Position numbers and translations under genes: made by a program. A stretch of DNA of 64,000 bases from the NCBI RefSeq assembly GCF_003721435.2, contig NZ_CP054585.1:372001-436000 (forward strand), in the 5' to 3' direction. The notes below the pieces were generated by a model. It did not search any database. It was not told the origin of the DNA and saw only the letters and a list, made by a program, of their open reading frames with translations. This stretch comes from Halorubrum sp. CBA1229. GTDB lineage: Archaea > Halobacteriota > Halobacteria > Halobacteriales > Haloferacaceae. Below are positions 25,596 to 33,563 of the stretch, in pieces. How positions within the stretch are numbered: the stretch's first letter is position 1; each line of letters starts with the position of its first letter.

Positions 25596-26135
25596 ATGGA
25601 ACTTCCGACGCCACAGGACCTCCGCGAGCGACGGACGACGCTGGAGCTGACGCAGAGCGAGCTGGCCGACGCGGCGGACGTCTCCCAGCCCCTGATCGCC
25701 CGGATCGAGGGCGGCGACGTCGACCCGCGGCTCTCGACGCTCCGGCGGATCGTCAACGCGCTCCACGAGGCGGAGGGCGAGGTCGTGCGCGCGAGCGACC
25801 TGATGAACGAGACGGTGATCAGCGTCGCGCCCGACGACGCGGTGCGCGAGGCGGTCGACCTGATGGAGGAGGAGGCGTACTCGCAGCTCCCGGTCCTCCA
25901 GAACGGGGTGCCCGTCGGCTCGATCAGTCAGGGCGACGTGGTCCACGCGGGCGAGAACGTCGGGGACCACCCCGTCAGCGAGGTGATGAGCGAGTCGTTC
26001 CCCACGGTCGCGCCGAGCGCGACCGTCGACGAGGTCCGGAACCTGCTGGACCACTACAAGGCCGTGATGGTCACCGACGGCGGCGAGACGGTCGGGATCA
26101 TCACCGAGGCGGACATCGCCGCGCACCTCTCGTAG
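25596..26135 (+). CDS. XRE-family helix-turn-helix protein with two CBS domains (179 aa)
   Basis: Probable transcription regulator sensing an adenosine nucleotide. The N-terminal HTH (residues 4-57) reads LRERRTTLELTQSELADAADVSQPLIARIEGG. Two CBS repeats follow (about 65-120 and 125-178): DLMNETVISVAPDDAVREAVDLM with GSISQGDVV, then VMSESFPTVAPSATVDEVRNLL with VGIITEADI. CBS pairs bind AMP, ATP or SAM in other proteins; the ligand here is unknown. The nearby inverted repeat suggests self-control. A gene of this architecture is widespread in euryarchaea. Confidence 0.87.
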   Translation: MELPTPQDLRERRTTLELTQSELADAADVSQPLIARIEGGDVDPRLSTLRRIVNALHEAEGEVVRASDLMNETVISVAPDDAVREAVDLMEEEAYSQLPVLQNGVPVGSISQGDVVHAGENVGDHPVSEVMSESFPTVAPSATVDEVRNLLDHYKAVMVTDGGETVGIITEADIAAHLS

Positions 26136-26139
26136 CTAG

Positions 26140-26376
26140 CTACTCGCTGCGCGTCGTCTCGTTCGCCTCCGTCTCCTCCCGGTTCGTCTCGTTCCGCTTC
26201 GGTTTCTCCCGCTCCGCCTCCCGCCGTTCCGAGAGATGCTCCCAGATCTCCGTACAGCCCGCCCCGTCCTCCACGTCAGCGAGGTGATCCGAGTCGTCGG
26301 CGTCTCCCTCGGGACCGGCGCTCGCGTCGCCGTCGGCGGCGACGTCCGACTCCGTGGGCTCGGATCGGTCTGCCAT
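26140..26376 (-). CDS. Small acidic haloarchaeal protein of unknown function (78 aa)
   Basis: Starts MADRSEPTES, with a 40-residue Asp/Glu/Ala-rich segment, then a compact block GCTEIWEHLSERREAEREK that looks like a conserved helix with one cysteine. The C-terminus is charged (Asn/Glu/Thr-rich). A TATA-like GTCTTATACC on the minus strand (about 26395-26405) lies about 25 nt before the ATG, which supports a real, nearly leaderless transcript. It is convergent with the XRE-CBS gene, with 4 nt between stop codons. Confidence 0.65.
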   Translation of the reverse strand: MADRSEPTESDVAADGDASAGPEGDADDSDHLADVEDGAGCTEIWEHLSERREAEREKPKRNETNREETEANETTRSE

Positions 26377-26481
26377 CGGCAGAATCTACGCCCCTCGCGG
26401 GTATAAGACGGCGTTCGCGAGTAAATCGGGCCGCTGCTCCGGACTACCGGCAAAAATATCTCGTTCTCAGCGGCCGCGCGC

Positions 26482-27534
26482 CTACAGCTCCAGCCCGCGG
26501 ATCGAGACGGTCCCGGCCGCCCCGTCGTCGCCGTCGCCCGTCGCGTCGGTCGCGTCGCTCTCCTCGACGCGCCCGATCACACGGCCGTCAGTGGCGGCCG
26601 CCAGCGACTCGGCGGCGTCGGGGTCGAGGGCCGCGACGAAGCCGGTGCCCATGTTGAACGTCCGGTGCATCTCCTCGTCCGGGACGTTCCCCTCGGTCTG
26701 CACGAACTCGAAGACGGGCTGGGGGTCGAAGGCGTCCTCGACGACGTACCGGTGGTCGCCGAGCCGCGTCAGGTTCGTCCACCCGCCGCCGGTGACGTGG
26801 GCCGCGCCGTGCACGCCGTGATCGCGCATGGGGTCGAGCAGGTCCGTGTAGATCCGGGTCGGCTCCAGCAGCGCCTCGCCGACCGTCTCGTACCCCTCGA
26901 ACGGGCACAGGTCGGTGTACGCGTGCTCGCGGGTCGCGGCCTCGCGGGCGAGCGTGAGCCCGTTGGAGTGGATCCCTGAGGAGCGCCAGCCGACGAGGGC
27001 GTCGCCCGGCTCCGCCGCGCCGTCGAAGACGGCGTCCTTCGCGGCGAGCCCGGCGCAGGTGCCCGCCAGATCGAGCCCGTTGATCACGTCGGGCATCACC
27101 GCCGTCTCGCCGCCGACGAGCTCCATGTCGGCGAGCTCGGCGCCGCGGGCGAGGCCGTCGCCGACCTGCTCGGCGAACCGCTCGTCCGGCTCGTCGACCG
27201 CGAGGTAGTCGACGAAGGCGACGGGACGGACGCCGGCGGCGACGAGGTCGTTGACGTTCATCGCGATGCAGTCGATGCCGACCGTCGAGTAGTCGCCGAG
27301 CGCCTCGGCGACGAGCAGCTTCGTCCCGACGCCGTCGGTCGCGAGCGCGAGGTACCGGTCGCCGATGTCGAGGAGACCGGCGTAGTCGCCCTCGGCCTCG
27401 CCGACGGCGCCGATCAGCGCCGCGGTCGCCGCCTCGCTCGCGTCGATGTCGACGCCCGCGTCGGCGTAGGTGAGCTCGTCGTCGCCCGTCGCTTCCCCGT
27501 CGCTTCCGCCCGCCGCGCCGCCGTCCTCGGTCAT
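26482..27534 (-). CDS. purM: Phosphoribosylformylglycinamidine cyclo-ligase (350 aa)
   Basis: ATP-dependent ring closure giving aminoimidazole ribotide in purine synthesis. ATG 27534 (MTEDGG) is chosen; the upstream extension MLRRRPSTH is arginine-rich and unlikely. The enzyme begins after a 25-residue acidic tail at TYADAGVDIDAS. Motifs: LATDGVGTKLLVAEALGDYSTVGIDCIAMNVNDL, GGETAVMPDVI, GWRSSGIHSNGLTLAR and the C-terminal HVTGGGWTNLTRLG (glycine-rich ATP loop). Full length. Confidence 0.94.
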   Translation of the reverse strand: MTEDGGAAGGSDGEATGDDELTYADAGVDIDASEAATAALIGAVGEAEGDYAGLLDIGDRYLALATDGVGTKLLVAEALGDYSTVGIDCIAMNVNDLVAAGVRPVAFVDYLAVDEPDERFAEQVGDGLARGAELADMELVGGETAVMPDVINGLDLAGTCAGLAAKDAVFDGAAEPGDALVGWRSSGIHSNGLTLAREAATREHAYTDLCPFEGYETVGEALLEPTRIYTDLLDPMRDHGVHGAAHVTGGGWTNLTRLGDHRYVVEDAFDPQPVFEFVQTEGNVPDEEMHRTFNMGTGFVAALDPDAAESLAAATDGRVIGRVEESDATDATGDGDDGAAGTVSIRGLEL

Positions 27535-27663
27535 GTGTGTCGAGGGACGCCGGCGGAGCAAAAGCGCACCGTTCCCGCCGGGAGGGCGGCGGCGGCGACG
27601 GGGGACGAGTCCAGCGGCGACAGAGGCGGCAGGCCGCCGTCGACGGAGGGCGGCGGGGGCCGT

Positions 27664-28368
27664 TCAGAACGGCCCGCCGAAGCCGAGCCCGCCCACGAAG
27701 ACGAGCCCGACCGTGAGCAGGACGGAGACGGCGAAGAAGCCGGCCCACGCCGCCTTGCTCCAGTCGAGCACGGTCTTCCCGTCGAGCGGGCCGTACGGGA
27801 TCAGGTTGAACGCCGCGAGGAAGACGTTGATCGCGATCCCGCGGGAGCCGATCAGGGTGATCACGGGACTCCCGACGGCGGGGCCGATGAGGAGCGCCGG
27901 CAGGAAGACGAGCGTGAGGAGCAGGTTGACGACCGGGCCGGCGAGCGCGATGTGGCCGTGCTCCTTCGGGGTCAGCCGGCCGCGGTGGTGGACCGCCCCG
28001 GGCGCGGCGAAGATGAAGCCGAGGAGCGAGCTCATCACGGCGAGGAACAGCATGCTGTTGTCGGCCCGGAACTCCGCCACCTGGTCGTAGTGGACCGCGA
28101 CGACCTTGTGGGCGATCTCGTGGAGGAGGAACGCGACGCCCGCGGTGAGCAGGCCGACGAGCAGCGGCGGGACCACCCCCGCCGCGAGCAGCCGGTCGAA
28201 GCCGGCGGTGCCGTTGACGAAGAAGAACGTGAACGCGACGCCGAGCGCGAGCCACGCGACGAGCAGGTCCCGCAGCTCCGTGCCGCTGAAGTAGAGCCCG
28301 GCGATCCGGCGCCCTTGGAAGGTCGAGCTCACGCTCGCCCCCCGGTCGCGGCTCGGTTCACGCGCCAC
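27664..28368 (-). CDS. Site-2 protease-type membrane metalloprotease (M50, 234 aa)
   Basis: Intramembrane zinc protease. The metal site HEIAH sits in the third hydrophobic segment (AFLLHEIAHKVVAVHY) and the second zinc element is FNLIPYGPLDGK near residue 195. About six membrane segments; no PDZ domain. I give the GTG start at 28368, which overlaps the TraB gene by 11 nt. A second GTG (28332, product MSSTFQGRR) is equally possible and leaves a 25-nt gap. Substrates are unknown. Expression is probably coupled to the upstream TraB gene. Confidence 0.83.
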   Translation of the reverse strand: MAREPSRDRGASVSSTFQGRRIAGLYFSGTELRDLLVAWLALGVAFTFFFVNGTAGFDRLLAAGVVPPLLVGLLTAGVAFLLHEIAHKVVAVHYDQVAEFRADNSMLFLAVMSSLLGFIFAAPGAVHHRGRLTPKEHGHIALAGPVVNLLLTLVFLPALLIGPAVGSPVITLIGSRGIAINVFLAAFNLIPYGPLDGKTVLDWSKAAWAGFFAVSVLLTVGLVFVGGLGFGGPF

Positions 28369-30169
28369 CCCCGCCCAGGAGGGTATTCCGAACGAGCTCC
28401 GCGCCGGCGTACGCGCCGTCGACCAGCAGGCGGCCCACCTCGTCGACGCCGCCGACCTCGGCGCCGAACATCGCGGGGATCACGTAGACGGCGAACAGGA
28501 AGCTCGCGACGATGCTGCCGACGTTCGTCATCGCGACGACGACGATGAGCTTGAACAGCGGCACGTCGAGCATCGACGAGACCAGATCCGAGGGCGACAG
28601 CGTCTCGTCCGAGAGGAGGTCGTTGAGCGTCCCGATGTCGCCGACGTTCACGGTGAGGTGCCGGAGCTCGACGTACCCGGTGAACCAGCCGGGCGCGAGC
28701 ATCGGGTTGATCGAGGTCATCCACGCGACCGCGCCGCCGACGCCGGCCGAGATCCACCGCGCGCCGGCCACCTTCGCGAAGCCGAAGGCGAATATCCCGT
28801 TGATGAGGAACCACGCGCCGAACAGCCGGAAGAGGAAGGCGTTCTCGACGCCCGCCAGCGCCAAGAGGACGAAGAAGCCGACGAAGCCGACGGTGATCGC
28901 GTACCCGATCGCCTTCTTCCACGGCAGCCTGCTCCCGCCGCGCTCGCGGCCGACGAGCCCCTCCATCGGCGGGAGCGTCTCGGGGTTCGCGAGGTACCCC
29001 TCGATCCCCGCCTGGTGGCCCGCGCCGACGACGGCGACGACGTCCTTACCCGCGTCGCGGAGCGCGACGAGGCGGTGGGCGATGAACGCGTCGCGCTCGT
29101 CGATGAGCGCCTCGGCGCCGCCCGGCGAGAACTGGCGGAACTCCTCCATCATCATCGTCACCACGTCGGTGTCGGTGAGCTCCTCGACGTCGAGCTCCTC
29201 GAGACCGCCGTGGTCCGGCTCATCGTCGCGGCCGGTCAGTCCGAGCAGCGTCGCCACGACCACGCCGAGCGTCAGCCCGAGTGCGATCCCGAGGCCGAGG
29301 CTGCCGATCGCCGTCACGGCGAGGCCGCCGAGGTACGTCGAGACGAGCCCGTTCGCGACGCCGGAGGCCGCCGCGGCGATCCCGGCGCCCGCGCCGAGCC
29401 CGGCCGCCGCGTAGAGCCGGCCGTCCGGCGAGAGCGCCGCCTTCCCGACCTGATCGACGGCGATCCCGACGGCGACGGCGGCGAGTACACCGCCCGTCAC
29501 GCTCGTCAGCAGCGCGTCGGTTATCCCGAGCGCGCCGCCGAACAGGCCGATCGCCGGCCCCGCGAGGATCCCGGCGAACAGCCCCGCGAGGACCCCGACG
29601 ATCCGCGAGTCGGTGACGCCGAACGCGAGCCCGCCGACCATCCGGAGCTTCTCCGTAATCGTCATCCGGGCCCAGAAGCGCTGGATCGTCGTCTGGATGT
29701 CTCGGTCGACGAGGGCGACGTCGATGCCGAGCCCCTCGGCGACGTCGATGGCCGCGCGCATGTCCGCGCCCGGCTCGATGTCGAAGCGGTCGCCGAGCTG
29801 CGTCTGGACGTACGAGAGCATCCAGTACGCGAGGAACTGGAACACCGTGTTCCCGCGCAGGAGGTCGCCCGCGTCGAGGTCGTCCGGGGTCTCGCCCTGC
29901 AGCTGGCGGTACCGGCCCTCGTCGAGCTCGACCGCGACGACGTCGGGGCGCTCGCGCTCGATCGCCTCCTCGACCCGGTCGACCGAGTGTTCGGAGACGT
30001 GGGCGGTACCGACGACCGTCACGGAGCCGTCCTCGACCCCGTCGGCCGTCACGGGGTCACCCTCGGCCTCGTCGCCTGTCTCGGAGGGCGGCACGGGGCC
30101 GGACGCCCCGGAGTCGCTCGCCGTCGGGGGCGCGGACGCACCGTCGGAGCCCCCTGGCGTCTCTGTCAT
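28358..30169 (-). CDS. TraB/PrgY family membrane protein (603 aa)
   Basis: Homologous to the pheromone-shutdown protein TraB/PrgY and to eukaryal TRABD. A 55-residue disordered acidic N-terminus precedes the TraB domain: VTVVGTAHVSEHSVDRVEEAIE, VVAVELDEGRYRQL (conserved ELD), VDRDIQTTIQRFW, then KDVVAVVGAGHQAGIEGYL. Between these lies a long insertion with several hydrophobic segments (about 230-330), and a C-terminal membrane region of about five segments follows. GxxH and ELD motifs suggest a metal-dependent hydrolase fold related to erythromycin esterase-like/Tiki proteins; the reaction is not established. Confidence 0.85.
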   Translation of the reverse strand: MTETPGGSDGASAPPTASDSGASGPVPPSETGDEAEGDPVTADGVEDGSVTVVGTAHVSEHSVDRVEEAIERERPDVVAVELDEGRYRQLQGETPDDLDAGDLLRGNTVFQFLAYWMLSYVQTQLGDRFDIEPGADMRAAIDVAEGLGIDVALVDRDIQTTIQRFWARMTITEKLRMVGGLAFGVTDSRIVGVLAGLFAGILAGPAIGLFGGALGITDALLTSVTGGVLAAVAVGIAVDQVGKAALSPDGRLYAAAGLGAGAGIAAAASGVANGLVSTYLGGLAVTAIGSLGLGIALGLTLGVVVATLLGLTGRDDEPDHGGLEELDVEELTDTDVVTMMMEEFRQFSPGGAEALIDERDAFIAHRLVALRDAGKDVVAVVGAGHQAGIEGYLANPETLPPMEGLVGRERGGSRLPWKKAIGYAITVGFVGFFVLLALAGVENAFLFRLFGAWFLINGIFAFGFAKVAGARWISAGVGGAVAWMTSINPMLAPGWFTGYVELRHLTVNVGDIGTLNDLLSDETLSPSDLVSSMLDVPLFKLIVVVAMTNVGSIVASFLFAVYVIPAMFGAEVGGVDEVGRLLVDGAYAGAELVRNTLLGGGGA

Positions 30170-30278
30170 TACCGGGACGTACCTCCTCGCCGCGTTTAGG
30201 GTTTGTGAGTCGATACCGGGCCGGCGGGGTCGTTATCGATCCAACAAATTTGTATCCTCACAGCGCGGAGGGCCGATC
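30170..30278. promoter_or_regulatory. Divergent promoter region with a 10-bp palindrome
   Basis: Separates traB-like and winged-helix genes. The rightward side contains ACAAATTTGT (30244-30253), a perfect palindrome centred about 30 nt before the ATG at 30279, where the TATA box should be. It may be both promoter element and regulator site. Confidence 0.45.
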
Positions 30279-30977
30279 ATGTCGCGGCTGTTGCCCTCCC
30301 TGCCCGACGCGACTCCCGAGGACCGGGAGCCGCGGGTCGTGGGCGTCGACGACGAGGACGCGGACGACCTCATCGCCGCCCTCGGCTCCGAGACCGCCCG
30401 CGAGATCCTCACGTGTCTCCACGACGAGCCGGCGACCAAGTCGGAGCTCGCCGCCGAGGTCGACACCTCTCTCCAGAACGTGCAGTACCACCTCTCGAAG
30501 CTCGACGGCGCCGACCTCGTCGACGTCGTCGACACGACCTACTCCGAGAAGGGCCGCGAGATGGACGTGTACGCGGCCGCCGACGAGCCGCTCGTGCTGT
30601 TCGCCGGCGGCGCCGAGGAGTCGGCCGGGATCAAAAGCGCGCTGATGCGGCTGCTCGGCGGGTACGCGCTCATCGGGCTCGCGGCCGCCGCCGCCCAGCG
30701 CGTCCTCTCGGTGGCGGACCCGACGGCGCGCGTGACGACCACGACCGGGGGCGGGGACGCGGGCGTCGCCACCGAGGACGCCGCGGCCGACGGCGGATCG
30801 ACCGGGGCCGCCGCCGACGGGGGCGACGCGGCGATCGACGGGACGGTCGAGTACGTCGTCGACCCCATCGCCGAGTACGCCGTCTCGGCGCTCGAGCCCG
30901 GCGTCGTCTTCTTCCTCGGCGCGGCGCTCGTGTTCACCCTCGCGTGGGCGTACTGGTACCGGACGAGCGGGGCGTGA
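30279..30977 (+). CDS. Winged-helix regulator with C-terminal membrane segments (232 aa)
   Basis: ArsR/TrmB-like DNA-binding domain at residues 22-95: LGSETAREILTCLHDEPATKSELAAEVDTSLQNVQYHLSKLDGADLVDVV. This is followed by a sensor-like stretch (VLFAGG), one hydrophobic segment (YALIGLAAAAAQRVL, about 127-142), an Ala/Asp/Gly/Thr-rich linker and a second hydrophobic segment (PGVVFFLGAALVFTLAWAYWY) at the C-terminus. It is thus probably a membrane-anchored transcription regulator with an extracellular loop. ATG chosen to begin at the palindrome-proximal Met; the longer frame upstream is a shadow of the TraB gene. Confidence 0.8.
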   Translation: MSRLLPSLPDATPEDREPRVVGVDDEDADDLIAALGSETAREILTCLHDEPATKSELAAEVDTSLQNVQYHLSKLDGADLVDVVDTTYSEKGREMDVYAAADEPLVLFAGGAEESAGIKSALMRLLGGYALIGLAAAAAQRVLSVADPTARVTTTTGGGDAGVATEDAAADGGSTGAAADGGDAAIDGTVEYVVDPIAEYAVSALEPGVVFFLGAALVFTLAWAYWYRTSGA

Positions 30978-31059
30978 CCGGACCGGCACGGCGCGCCCGG
31001 ACCGGGGCTCGCCGTCGCCCGTGGGACAGCTATTCATGCCGCCGCCGCCACGATCCGGT

Positions 31060-31512
31060 ATGGAACACGAAGCCGAGGTCGTCGGGGTCGGAGCGGGCTC
31101 CGCGCCGGGCGGCGACGTCCCGGCCGTCATCCTCTCCGCGCGGGGCGAGTACGTCCCGATCTTCGTCAGCGCCGACCAGGCGCAGTCGATCGGATTGGCG
31201 TTGGAGGGCGAGCCGTTCGACCGGCCGCTGACACACGACCTGCTGGTCGACATCCTCACCGAGTTCGGGGGCGCGATCGACCGGGTCCGGGTCGACGACC
31301 TCCGCGACGGCACCTTCTACGCGAAGGTCGACGCGGAGCGGTACGAGGACGGCGAGCCCGAGCGGTTCGTCTTCGACGCGCGCCCCTCCGACGCGCTCGC
31401 GCTGGCCGTCCGGGTCGACTGCCCCGTCGTCGTCTCCGACGAGGTGGTCGACGAGGCGGGGCGATCCCCGGACTCCGTCCGCTTCGACGACGGGCCTCCG
31501 GACGAGTCCTGA
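31060..31512 (+). CDS. Bifunctional nuclease family (DUF151) protein (150 aa)
   Basis: Small soluble protein of the DUF151/BFN family; plant and bacterial members have reported DNase/RNase activity. The family core is VILSARGEYVPIFVSADQAQSIGLALEGEPFDRPLTHDLL, and RFVFDARPSDALALAVRVDCPVVVSDEVVD near the end matches the DARPSDA motif. ATG 31060 is preferred over upstream 31021 because the added residues are proline-rich and unlike the family. The start lies 82 nt after the winged-helix gene. Confidence 0.84.
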   Translation: MEHEAEVVGVGAGSAPGGDVPAVILSARGEYVPIFVSADQAQSIGLALEGEPFDRPLTHDLLVDILTEFGGAIDRVRVDDLRDGTFYAKVDAERYEDGEPERFVFDARPSDALALAVRVDCPVVVSDEVVDEAGRSPDSVRFDDGPPDES

Positions 31513-31598
31513 CGGCGAGGCGACTCGGACGGCGCGGGACCCGCGTACCGCCGGGCGGAGAGCCGGAGATTCAAGTCGCGCGCCCGCGCACCGCCGGT

Positions 31599-32081
31599 AT
31601 GGACGAGACGGCGACCGTCGCGGAGTCGTACACGGAGATGACAGAGATGCTGTTGCCGAACGACACGAACAACCTCGGGCGAGCGCTCGGGGGCGCCGTC
31701 CTCCACTGGATGGACATCTGCGGCGCGATCGCCGGGATGCGCTTCTCGAACCGACAGGTGGTCACCGCCTCGATGGACCACGTCGACTTCATCGCGCCCA
31801 TCGAGATGGGCGAGGTCGCCGTGATCGAGGGATACGTGTTCAACGTCGGCCGGACGAGCCTCGACGTGAAGGTCGACGTGCGCGCGGAGAACCCGCGGAC
31901 CGACGAGCAGCGCCGCACGACCACCTCCTACTTCACGTTCGTCGCGCTCGACGACGAGGGGTCCCCCGCGAGCGTGCCGGAGCTGATCTGTCCGACGCCG
32001 GAGGAGGAGGCCCTGCGCGACGAGGCGATCGAGGGGCGGCGCGAGCAGCTCACGGACATCGTCGAGCGCTACGATATATAA
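31599..32081 (+). CDS. Acyl-CoA thioesterase, hotdog fold, YciA-like (160 aa)
   Basis: Hydrolyses acyl-CoA thioesters. The hotdog helix and following region read LPNDTNNLGRALGGAVLHWMDICGAIAGMRFSNRQVVTASMDHVDF, including the general-base Asn/Asp and Thr/Ser pattern of the BFIT/YciA group. The remaining strands (GEVAVIEGYVFNVGRTSLDVKVDVRAE) are typical. No fused domains. The chain-length preference cannot be read from the sequence. Confidence 0.86.
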   Translation: MDETATVAESYTEMTEMLLPNDTNNLGRALGGAVLHWMDICGAIAGMRFSNRQVVTASMDHVDFIAPIEMGEVAVIEGYVFNVGRTSLDVKVDVRAENPRTDEQRRTTTSYFTFVALDDEGSPASVPELICPTPEEEALRDEAIEGRREQLTDIVERYDI

Positions 32082-32126
32082 ATAGACGGCCGGCAGTGTA
32101 TAAACGAACGATCGCTGCGACGGCCG

Positions 32127-32666
32127 TTACTCCCCGGCGACGACGTCGACGCGCGCGCCGCTCTCCGCGGCGTCGCCCTCGCCGGTAACGTCCCCGTCGG
32201 GCGCGTCGCTCCCGCCGAGCACCCCGACCGCCGCCACGTGCGCCTCTCTGATTCGCGCGGCGAACGCGTCGAGGGAGTCTCCTTCGGCGCCGGCCAGGTG
32301 GCTCGGGCAGTCGCAGTCGGACGCGCCGAACCCGTCGACCGGGCCCGCGGGGAGGCGGTCGGCGACGGCGCACTCGACGTCGGCGCCGACGCTCCGGACG
32401 ACGCGGTCGATCCGGGCCGCCGGGTGGCCGAGCAGGTGGTCGACGTGCCAGTGGCGGACGTCGTGGTCGCCGCGGGCGATCCGGCGGTGACGGTCGACGC
32501 GCGAGAACCCGCCGGCGCCGAGCGCGCTCCCGGTGTACGCGTAGGCGCCGGCGTCGAAGCGGCGCTCGCCGAGCGCGCCGACCTCGATCCCGGCTGGGGC
32601 CGCGACCTCGACGAGGAGAGTGTAGGTACCGCCCTCGTCGGGATCGGGCGACCCGGCCCCGCTCAC
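32127..32666 (-). CDS. DUF123 (GIY-YIG-like) family protein (179 aa)
   Basis: GTG start at 32666 overlaps the TGA of the DCC protein gene (GTGA), and the upstream extension is a shadow of that gene. The N-terminal part carries YTLLVEV, then RRFDAGAYAYTGSALG and HWHVDHLL, the pattern of the archaeal DUF123 nuclease-like family related to GIY-YIG. A second half has conserved-looking cysteines (VECAVADRL, SDCDCPSHL). An acid-rich tail ends the protein. Biochemical function of the family is not established to my knowledge. Confidence 0.82.
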   Translation of the reverse strand: MSGAGSPDPDEGGTYTLLVEVAAPAGIEVGALGERRFDAGAYAYTGSALGAGGFSRVDRHRRIARGDHDVRHWHVDHLLGHPAARIDRVVRSVGADVECAVADRLPAGPVDGFGASDCDCPSHLAGAEGDSLDAFAARIREAHVAAVGVLGGSDAPDGDVTGEGDAAESGARVDVVAGE

Positions 32667-33097
32667 GGCAGCGCCTCCGGCGGGTCGCTCGCGGCCGGGC
32701 GGAGGTCGTCGACGAGGTCGCGCGCGGCGTCGGTCAGCCGGTACTCCTCGTGGACGTCGGCCGGGTCGCGGCCGCGGCCGGACAGCGTCCCGACAACGTC
32801 GGCGATCCGGTCGTAGTTGTCGCGGACGAGCCCGCCGACGATCCCCGGGGTGCCCGCGCGGTCGGCCAGCTCCTGGGCCGCCGACCGGCCGGCGTACACC
32901 CGGCGCTCGCGCGGGTCGACGAGCACCATCGCGAACGGGCGCGAGCCGAACTGCGCGTCGAGGAAGGGGCCGACGGGGTCGGCCTCCCACGGCACCGCGA
33001 CGACGCCCTCCAGCCGGCGGAGCGCGAGCGCGGCGACCGAGCAGTAGGGGCAGTCGCCGTCGAAGATCAGCACCGGCGCGTCCGAGTCGGAACTCAT
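32663..33097 (-). CDS. DCC-family thiol-disulfide oxidoreductase (DUF393, 144 aa)
   Basis: Thioredoxin-related small protein. The diagnostic motif DGDCPYC is at residues 14-20 (LIFDGDCPYCSVAALAL), a CxxC redox site. FGSRPFAMVLVDPRERRVYAGRSAAQELADR is the usual second half. No signal peptide, hence cytoplasmic. It is co-transcribed with the DUF123 gene that overlaps its end by four bases. Confidence 0.86.
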   Translation of the reverse strand: MSSDSDAPVLIFDGDCPYCSVAALALRRLEGVVAVPWEADPVGPFLDAQFGSRPFAMVLVDPRERRVYAGRSAAQELADRAGTPGIVGGLVRDNYDRIADVVGTLSGRGRDPADVHEEYRLTDAARDLVDDLRPAASDPPEALP

Positions 33098-33182
33098 AGA
33101 CGGAGGTACGTCCCGCGGCGGCTTAAGCGGCCGGCCGGCGGCGGGAAACTGGTGCGAAAAGCGGTGACAACGCGAGCGCGTC

Positions 33183-33467
33183 TCAGTGCGAGTGGCCGAG
33201 CGCGTCCTCCAGCGACTGCCCGAACCGCTCCTCGAACAGCTCCGCGGCCGTCTCGTTCATTTCCGCGATGTCCTCGGGCACGTCGCCCTCGCTGTGGTGG
33301 ACGATGACGTGCGCCTGCTGGGCCATCGCCTGCACCACGACGTCGCTGACGACGCGGGTGCCCTGCTCGCCCTGGTCGCTGAGCACGTCGACGAGACCGG
33401 CGGGCAGTTCGAACGACTCCTCGTCACCGTCGGGACCGGTGATCGTGTAGGTTTCCGTCTCTCCCAT
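33183..33467 (-). CDS. Conserved haloarchaeal protein of unknown function (94 aa)
   Basis: Begins MGETETYTITGPDGDEESFELP, a short beta-rich part, followed by helical SDQGEQGTRVVSDVVVQAMAQQAHVIVHHSEGD and a C-terminal helix with EERFGQSLEDALGHSH. Acidic, no membrane segment, no cysteines. The histidines (VIVHHSEGD and terminal HSH) might bind a metal. It is transcribed on its own, 97 nt downstream of the znuB-like region and upstream of the DCC gene; I do not assign a function. Confidence 0.7.
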   Translation of the reverse strand: MGETETYTITGPDGDEESFELPAGLVDVLSDQGEQGTRVVSDVVVQAMAQQAHVIVHHSEGDVPEDIAEMNETAAELFEERFGQSLEDALGHSH

Positions 33468-33563
33468 ACGCGCAACTGGCGGTCTGGATATAAGGGTCTG
33501 TGGAAAGCGCGCGCGGCGAGCGCACGCGCGCCGCGACGCAGGATCTGGCCCCTCGCCCGGCGG

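Noticed and set aside
29613-30278. Longer N-terminus for the winged-helix regulator
   Set aside because: This portion is antisense to the TraB-family gene and lacks a protein-like pattern; ATG 30279 follows the palindromic promoter.
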